DNA from: Cryptoclostridium sp036644995 | GTDB lineage: Bacteria > Bacillota > Dehalobacteriia > UBA7702 | Direction of reading: 5' to 3' | NCBI GenBank assembly: GCA_036644995.1 | Contig: JAVXOZ010000047.1 | Span: 1-10,247, forward strand | DNA: 10,247 nt | Part shown: in pieces, positions 7,315 through 10,247 of the stretch | How positions within the stretch are numbered: position 1 is the first letter of the stretch | How the letters are laid out: the number at the start of each line of letters is the position of its first letter | Translations under genes and position numbers: made by a program | Notes under the pieces: generated by a model | The model's database searches: none | What the model saw: the letters and a program-made list of their open reading frames with translations, nothing else | Told to the model about the DNA's origin: nothing

Positions 7315-8013
7315 ATGCCTAATGAAATTCTACTTTTAATAAACATTATTTTGGTTTACGGGGCTGTTTTGCTGGGCTATAAATTTTGGGGCATAAAAGG
7401 GTTAATATGCTTTATGGTTTTTGCCACCATCACCGCCAATATAGAGGTTTTAATTTTAATAAATGCCTACGGTATGGAGCAAACCTTAGGAAACATAGTT
7501 TTTGCCGCCACTTTTTTAATAACGGATATAATTAGCGAGGTGGCAGGGAAAAAAAGAGCACAAGAGGCAGTAAATATTGGCATAGCCACCACTGTATTTT
7601 TTCTGCTTATTTCTCAGCTTTGGCTCCAATACACCCCATCTCCCCATGATTGGGCATTCCCTCATATAGAAACCATATTTACCAATAGCGGACGTACCAT
7701 GGTAGTTAGCCTTTTGGTTTATGCCTTGGTGCAAAAGTTAGATGTGTGGCTATACCATAAGTGGTGGTCTTTTACCACCAAGCGCTGTGGTGACAGCAGC
7801 CGTTTTTTATGGCTGAGAAATAACGGCTCCACCTTAATTTCCCAATTTGTTAACACCGTGCTTTTTAATTTTGGTGCGTTTTGGCAGCTTTACGACCTTG
7901 GCACACTATTATCCATAACCTTTGTGGGCTACTTGGTATTTGTTATTGCCGCCCTTTTAGATACCCCTGTAATCTACATAGCCCGAAGAATAACCCCCCG
8001 CTGTAAAGATTAA
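7315..8013 (+). CDS. yhhQ: YhhQ family queuosine precursor transporter
   Basis: The 232-residue membrane protein belongs to the YhhQ/DUF165 family (COG1738), which takes up queuosine precursors such as preQ0 and preQ1 for tRNA modification. Hydrophobic segments lie near 4-24, 28-50, 58-75, 85-104, 126-147, 173-192 and 199-222. Family motifs seen are TANIEV (40-45), ITDIISEVAGKKRAQEAV (69-86) and LWLRNNGSTLISQ (165-177). Length is typical. The start at 7315 has AAAGGAA about ten bases upstream. An out-of-frame five-codon frame (ATG at 7305, TAA at 7320) overlaps this start, which might slow initiation but may be chance. Control is predicted by the preQ1 riboswitch in its leader. It is transcribed alone; terminators follow. 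No queuosine synthesis genes are nearby, consistent with salvage, but they could be elsewhere. Confidence 0.93.
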   Translation: MPNEILLLINIILVYGAVLLGYKFWGIKGLICFMVFATITANIEVLILINAYGMEQTLGNIVFAATFLITDIISEVAGKKRAQEAVNIGIATTVFFLLISQLWLQYTPSPHDWAFPHIETIFTNSGRTMVVSLLVYALVQKLDVWLYHKWWSFTTKRCGDSSRFLWLRNNGSTLISQFVNTVLFNFGAFWQLYDLGTLLSITFVGYLVFVIAALLDTPVIYIARRITPRCKD

Positions 8014-8080
8014 GGGAAACAGCACCACTACAAGCACCCCACCACTTTTATTATAAACCACCATAGCCCCACACCCCTAT

Positions 8081-8180
8081 CTGCTTTTACCCTACAATAC
8101 AAAGGATAAGAGATATAGGTATATTGAGCTATCTATATAAAAAACATATACTGCTTTTACCCTACAATACAAAGGATGAG
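8081..8180. repeat. Pair of 30-base direct repeats, 70 bases apart
   Basis: Copies at 8081-8110 and 8151-8180 share 29 of 30 bases, the first 27 being identical (beginning CTGCTTTTACCC). The 40 bases between them are AT-rich and can form a hairpin, ATATAGGTA (8113-8121) with TATCTATAT (8130-8138). The pair lies between yhhQ and its likely terminator. Only two copies exist and no cas gene is near. A dispersed repeat family, duplicated RNA or slippage product are all possible. Confidence 0.8.
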
Positions 8181-8200
8181 TGTTACCCATGGCATTAATA

Positions 8201-8229
8201 AAGGAAGCGAAAACTCGCTTCCTTTTTTT
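8201..8229 (+). terminator. Strong intrinsic terminator downstream of yhhQ
   Basis: AAGGAAGCGA (8201-8210) pairs perfectly with TCGCTTCCTT (8215-8224) around an AAAC loop, followed by seven T from 8223. It is the best rho-independent terminator for the yhhQ transcript, although 190 bases past its stop. The A run before the stem gives weaker action on the other strand. Confidence 0.9.
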
Positions 8230-8291
8230 ATCAAACTATTTATTTTTCAATTTAAACCGACAAAACAAAAGCAATAAAACCCCAGCCTGTG

Positions 8292-8328
8292 GAAAAACCC
8301 TGTTTTCGTGGAAAGAAACAGGTTTTTC
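8292..8328. terminator. Hairpin with A/T-rich flanks, possible bidirectional terminator
   Basis: GAAAAACCCTGTTT (8292-8305) pairs with AAACAGGTTTTTC (8316-8328) with one bulged C, leaving a 10-base loop. The T run is part of the stem, as in many bidirectional terminators. It lies in an otherwise empty 240-base stretch (8230-8466) where no gene is seen. Confidence 0.45.
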
Positions 8329-8466
8329 GTTATGTAGATAATATTTATTTTATGAAATTACAGTAAAAATGGGCTGAAAAGGCTTGTATACCATAGATAT
8401 ACCGAGTAAGAATACATCCAAAGTCTAACAACGGCAAAACCCAAAAAATGTAATAAATGAATACGC

Positions 8467-8506
8467 AAAAACCCCTGTTATACCAACGGTATACAGGGGT
8501 TTTTTT
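8467..8506 (-). terminator. Strong terminator of the disrupted tRNA gene
   Basis: AAAAACCCCTGTTATACC (8467-8484) pairs with GGTATACAGGGG plus T run (8488-8506) with a single bulged T and an AAC loop. On the minus strand it follows directly after the tRNA CCA end and closes with five U, so it is most simply the original tRNA terminator. It also works on the plus strand, with seven T, against read-through into the element. Confidence 0.88.
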
Positions 8507-8550
8507 GGAGCTACTGAGCGGAATCGAACCGCTGACCTGCTGATTACGAA
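8506..8550 (-). tRNA. 3' half of tRNA-Thr(CGU), 5' half missing
   Basis: Read on the minus strand: anticodon loop TTCGTAA (8550-8544, anticodon CGT at 8548-8546), 3' anticodon strand TCAGC, variable loop AGGTC, a perfect T arm AGCGG-TTCGATT-CCGCT (8533-8517), 3' acceptor strand CAGTAGC (8516-8510), discriminator T and encoded CCA (8508-8506). The T discriminator and CGT anticodon fit threonine. Upstream, the expected 5' anticodon strand GCTGA is replaced by GTAGA, and no D arm or 5' acceptor strand GCTACTG is found. The fragment cannot give a working tRNA by itself. It is the displaced 3' end left when an element integrates into a tRNA gene, so it should repeat next to an intact copy at the element's far end. 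Confidence 0.85.
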
Positions 8551-8667
8551 TCTACACGTAATATTTTTGCATAGTGCGCTCTATACAAATAAGACCAGAT
8601 AAAACGCCTTTTAACTATTTTCTATACTGGTAAAATCAATCATATTTCACTCTATTATCATGTGGTT

Positions 8668-8687
8668 GGACGGCAAACGGACGGCAA
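8668..8687. repeat. Tandem GGACGGCAA repeat with 11-base period near the element end
   Basis: GGACGGCAA occurs at 8668-8676 and again at 8679-8687, an 11-base step, so both copies face the same side of the helix. It lies about 115 bases inside the tRNA junction. Paired short repeats at this place can be arm-type integrase binding sites, or the relic of an integrase gene's 3' end; neither is shown. Confidence 0.4.
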
Positions 8688-8801
8688 GTCATCCGTTAAT
8701 ATACTGGCACTTTAATAAAAAAGTAAATTTAAAATGCCCCTTTATCAAGATAACCCACTATATATCCCCTCACGATTCACGAGAGCCATTCTATGCCACA
8801 A

Positions 8802-8951
8802 TCATGTACCTTCTGGCAATAAGCCTATGGGTGGCATTTTACTCTTTTTCTTGTGGTTATATTCAACATTAAAGGTAGCTGCATAGTTTCCTACGACAGC
8901 TTTAGAAAGTGTTCTTATATTCACATTAACAAAATCTTTTTTGCGTTCCAA
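8802..8951 (-). CDS. Possible small ORF or gene remnant downstream of the Xre gene
   Basis: A minus-strand frame is open for about 80 codons to a TGA at 8802. Within it the only usable start is TTG at 8951, giving 49 residues: MERKKDFVNVNIRTL, then a KAVVGNYAATFNVEYNH segment and a KKKSKMPP stretch. Composition looks protein-like (mixed hydrophobic, polar and basic residues), and it follows the Xre gene on the same strand, 37 bases after its stop. However, no good ribosome site precedes the TTG and I do not recognise the family. It may be the tail of a decayed gene or a non-coding open frame. Confidence 0.25.
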   Translation of the reverse strand: MERKKDFVNVNIRTLSKAVVGNYAATFNVEYNHKKKSKMPPIGLLPEGT

Positions 8952-8988
8952 TAGAGATGGATTTAAGATATTACACCCCTGTGTTATA

Positions 8989-9198
8989 TTATTCTTCCGG
9001 GATGTGCTCGATAATATCTCCCGGTTGGCATTTTAAGGCATTGCATATTTTATTTAAGACATCAACGGGGATATGTTTGATGCTGTTGGTACATATTGCC
9101 GAAATTGTGGGAGGTCGTATTCCTGTTATCTCTGCGAGTTGCTTTTGCGTCATATCATTCATTGCTAATACAACTTTCAGTCTAAATTTAATGGGCAT
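8989..9198 (-). CDS. Small Xre/Cro-CI family helix-turn-helix regulator
   Basis: The 69-residue protein is a single HTH_XRE domain. MTQKQLAEITGIRPPTISAICTNS (16-39) contains the two helices of the DNA-binding motif, and VDVLNKICNALKCQPGDIIEHIP (45-67) is the typical closing helix pair of this family. There is no dimerisation or ligand domain beyond that, as in short Cro-like phage or ICE regulators. The start is supported by AAAGGAG seven bases upstream. It is transcribed leftward from a strong promoter at 9278-9250, divergent from the small gene at 9387, the usual layout of an element's control switch. A site related to two sites on the other side overlaps its own promoter, so self-repression is likely. 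Confidence 0.9.
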   Translation of the reverse strand: MPIKFRLKVVLAMNDMTQKQLAEITGIRPPTISAICTNSIKHIPVDVLNKICNALKCQPGDIIEHIPEE

Positions 9199-9249
9199 TT
9201 TACTCTCCTTTCAAAACAACTTTATATAAGCCTGCTTTTCTACAATATC

Positions 9250-9278
9250 ATTATACTACGATAAACGTATTAAGTCAA
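9250..9278 (-). promoter_or_regulatory. Sigma-A promoter of the Xre gene
   Basis: On the minus strand TTGACT (9278-9273) and TATAAT (9255-9250) are 17 bases apart, one base off consensus. It reads toward the Xre gene, whose ATG is 52 bases beyond the -10. An operator-like site covers its spacer and -10. Confidence 0.85.
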
Positions 9279-9333
9279 TACATAACACGAAAATATATTA
9301 CGTATTTAGTAGAAAAAATTACGTAAATAGTAG
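9252..9333. promoter_or_regulatory. Three related operator-like sites in the Xre divergent control region
   Basis: TTACGTATTTAGTAG (9298-9312) and TTACGTAAATAGTAG (9319-9333) are plus-strand copies 21 bases apart, two helical turns, differing at two bases. A third version, TACGTTTATCGTAGTATA, lies on the minus strand at 9269-9252 and agrees with the 9320-9337 copy at 15 of 18 bases. The third covers the Xre -10; the others sit where the rightward promoter should be (TATACT at 9334-9339, with no good -35). Xre binding is inferred from position. Confidence 0.55.
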
Positions 9334-9386
9334 TATACTATATTCAAGAGGTGAGGGAAATCACCGAAACGAAAGGAGAACCCACA

Positions 9387-9662
9387 ATGACAATTCAAAA
9401 CTTAGAAAAGCAAATCCAAGAACTAAAAGAGTTACAACTTATGGCAGAGGAATTGGGCGAAGAAATAACAACAATCCAAGATATCATTAAAACGGAAATG
9501 ACGGCAAGAAATACAGAGGAAATCATAGCAGGGTCATTCAAGGTACGATGGAAAGAGGTAGTAAGCCACCGTTTTGATAGCAAGTCTTTCAAAGCCACTC
9601 ACGCTGATTTATACACCCAATACTCCAAGGAAACCATATCAAGAAGGTTTACCGTCGCATAA
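9387..9662 (+). CDS. Small phage/ICE protein, YqaJ-recombinase-associated type
   Basis: The frame opens at GTG 9351, but the start chosen is ATG 9387 with AAAGGAGAA nine bases upstream; the product is 91 residues. Residues 1-45 are charged and helical, likely coiled coil (NLEKQIQELKELQLMAEELGEEI). The second half, AGSFKVRWKEV followed by RFDSKSFKATHADLYTQYSK and SRRFTVA at the C-terminus, resembles small proteins and C-terminal modules associated with YqaJ-type phage recombinases in Firmicute elements. This is from memory of the pattern, not a search. No function is known to me; a role beside recombination or replication is inference. A small hairpin (GGTGA/TCACC, 9350-9365) lies in its leader. 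It is the first rightward gene after the Xre control region. Confidence 0.7.
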   Translation: MTIQNLEKQIQELKELQLMAEELGEEITTIQDIIKTEMTARNTEEIIAGSFKVRWKEVVSHRFDSKSFKATHADLYTQYSKETISRRFTVA

Positions 9663-9786
9663 GAAAAGCCCCTTGCAAATTAGCCGTAGGAAGCACTTGC
9701 AGGAGCTTAACACCGAACCACTAAGGGAGCGGATACCCTCATTATAGGTTAGCCACTCCCAAATGTCAAATAAGGAGAATGAAAAG
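9663..9786 (+). other. Structured spacer between two element genes
   Basis: About 120 bases separate the stop at 9662 from the start at 9787. GGGAGCGG (9725-9732) can pair with CCACTCCC (9753-9760) with one mismatch, and an inner ACC/GGT pair can extend the structure. Its right arm ends 11 bases before the ribosome site AAGGAG (9772-9777). CTTGCA also occurs twice, near 9672 and 9697. No T run follows, so it is not a terminator; it could shape translation of the next gene or protect the mRNA. Confidence 0.35.
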
Positions 9787-10056
9787 ATGTATACAGATGT
9801 ACTTGAACACATTAAGAAAAACTATCCGGAAATATTGGGTTTATTTTCTGATTTCTTGCAGACCGAAGAATATAATAATTGTTCCACCGTTTCCATGGTT
9901 GACAAATTGGGATATGCTCGCACAAAAGCGTTAGAAGCCCAAGGAATTAAGGCGGTTGGGTTTTATGAAGATAATGAATACTATAACCAATTTGTCGGCT
10001 TTTTATTTGGTTTTAAAGTAGCTTCTCGGCTTATAAGAGAGGTGTATTCAAATTGA
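9787..10056 (+). CDS. Small element protein of unknown function
   Basis: Two in-frame ATG exist, 9763 and 9787. The second is preferred because AAGGAG lies nine bases before it, while the first has no ribosome site. The product is 89 residues: an acidic, helical first half (MYTDVLEHIKKNYPEILGLF) and an aromatic-rich second half (GFYEDNEYYNQFVGFLFGF) that is probably packed helix rather than a membrane segment. I recognise no family or motif. Position between other small genes of the element and a clear ribosome site support a real gene. Confidence 0.65.
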   Translation: MYTDVLEHIKKNYPEILGLFSDFLQTEEYNNCSTVSMVDKLGYARTKALEAQGIKAVGFYEDNEYYNQFVGFLFGFKVASRLIREVYSN

Positions 10057-10093
10057 AACTGTCTAAAATAATCCAACTTAGGAGATTGAATAA

Positions 10094-10204
10094 ATGGAAG
10101 TAGAATATAAATTTCCCTTAACCCATGCCATGATGGAGATAGGACATAATGGTGATAATCCTTTAACAAGATACCCAAATCTATTCGCCGACAAACCTTT
10201 CTAA
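10094..10204 (+). CDS. Very small ORF (36 residues), element protein of unknown function
   Basis: ATG at 10094 is preceded by TTAGGAG at the right distance (AGGAG eight bases upstream), and the frame ends TAA at 10202-10204. The peptide begins MEVEYKFPLTHAMMEIGHNG and ends NLFADKPF. It follows the previous gene by 37 bases on the same strand, so it probably shares the transcript. No family is recognised. The strong ribosome site is the main support; a chance frame is possible. After it, 43 bases to the window end show nothing. Confidence 0.5.
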   Translation: MEVEYKFPLTHAMMEIGHNGDNPLTRYPNLFADKPF

Positions 10205-10247
10205 AATCTCACTATTTATTATTTGGCTTTTTCTCCAACCTCATGGC

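Larger units (their letters stand above)
8551..10247. mobile_element. Putative integrated element (prophage or ICE), one end, running out of the window
   Basis: The boundary is set by loss of tRNA identity at about 8550. Beyond it the gene content changes from housekeeping to small element-type genes: a compact Xre repressor with divergent control region, then rightward genes for short proteins, one resembling proteins found near phage YqaJ recombinases. No tyrosine integrase, capsid, relaxase or replication gene is seen inside the window. The far end and type therefore cannot be given. The 8551-8801 stretch next to the junction has no gene I can support. Confidence 0.65.

Noticed and set aside
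7305..7322. Five-codon frame overlapping the yhhQ start as a regulatory leader peptide
   Set aside because: Its ATG sits one base from the ribosome site, too close for efficient initiation; noted only in the yhhQ entry.
8081..8180. Two repeats with a spacer as a mini CRISPR array
   Set aside because: Only two copies, a single AT-rich 40-base spacer that itself folds, a repeat unlike known CRISPR types, and no cas genes.
8506..8620. Intact or intron-split tRNA using TATAGAGCGC (near 8573-8582, minus) as D arm
   Set aside because: No 5' acceptor strand GCTACTG, no D loop, and the 5' anticodon strand mismatches; resemblance is limited to one short string.
8640..8720. C-terminal remnant of a tyrosine integrase on the minus strand (frame ending LAVRLPSNHMIIE)
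   Set aside because: All three minus frames are closed by stops within about 20 codons upstream and no catalytic motif is visible; position alone is not enough.
8660..8872. Plus-strand 70-residue ORF
   Set aside because: No ribosome site, unusual composition, covers the phased repeat and runs antisense to the small minus-strand frame; no family resemblance.

Overview
The window looks chromosomal, from a low-GC endospore-forming Firmicute, probably class Clostridia. The grounds are a three-gene GerA-type germinant receptor operon, FtsZ plus DivIB in Gram-positive form, AT-rich spacers with textbook sigma-A promoters, strong AGGAGG-like ribosome sites and intrinsic terminators. I cannot name the genus.

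Left part (1-4342). The incomplete sfsA gene reads leftward off the edge. Divergent from it is a tight operon, gerAA-gerAB-gerAC (overlaps of 14 and 4 bases), for the A (scaffold), B (permease-like) and C (lipoprotein) subunits of a nutrient receptor in the spore inner membrane. A sigma-G-like promoter precedes it. The operon ends in a small tandem duplication covering the gerAC stop codon.

Middle part (4298-6760, minus strand). divIB (ftsQ) and ftsZ form a small cell-division island without ftsA, mur genes or the usual sporulation sigma genes beside it. ftsZ has its own near-consensus promoter just after divIB, and a hairpin terminator separates ftsZ from the convergent ger operon.

Right-middle part (6761-8506). 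A 340-base spacer packed with short palindromes is followed by a near-consensus promoter, a class I preQ1 riboswitch aptamer, candidate terminator hairpins and a YhhQ-family queuosine-precursor transporter. The riboswitch and transporter explain each other: the cell senses preQ1 and controls uptake of queuosine precursors. Downstream lie a near-identical 30-base repeat pair, a strong terminator and a second strong terminator belonging to a tRNA.

Right end (8506-10247). The 3' half of a tRNA-Thr(CGU) stands on the minus strand without its 5' half. This is the expected displaced-end junction of an element integrated into a tRNA gene. Beyond it the content becomes phage/ICE-like: a small Xre repressor with a strong promoter and three related operator-like sites, then rightward genes for small element proteins, one of them resembling small proteins or C-terminal modules found near YqaJ-type phage recombinases. 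No integrase is visible, so the element continues beyond the window. The most notable observations are the preQ1 riboswitch unit, the tRNA-split junction, the Xre operator region and the unexplained palindrome cluster at 6905-7027.
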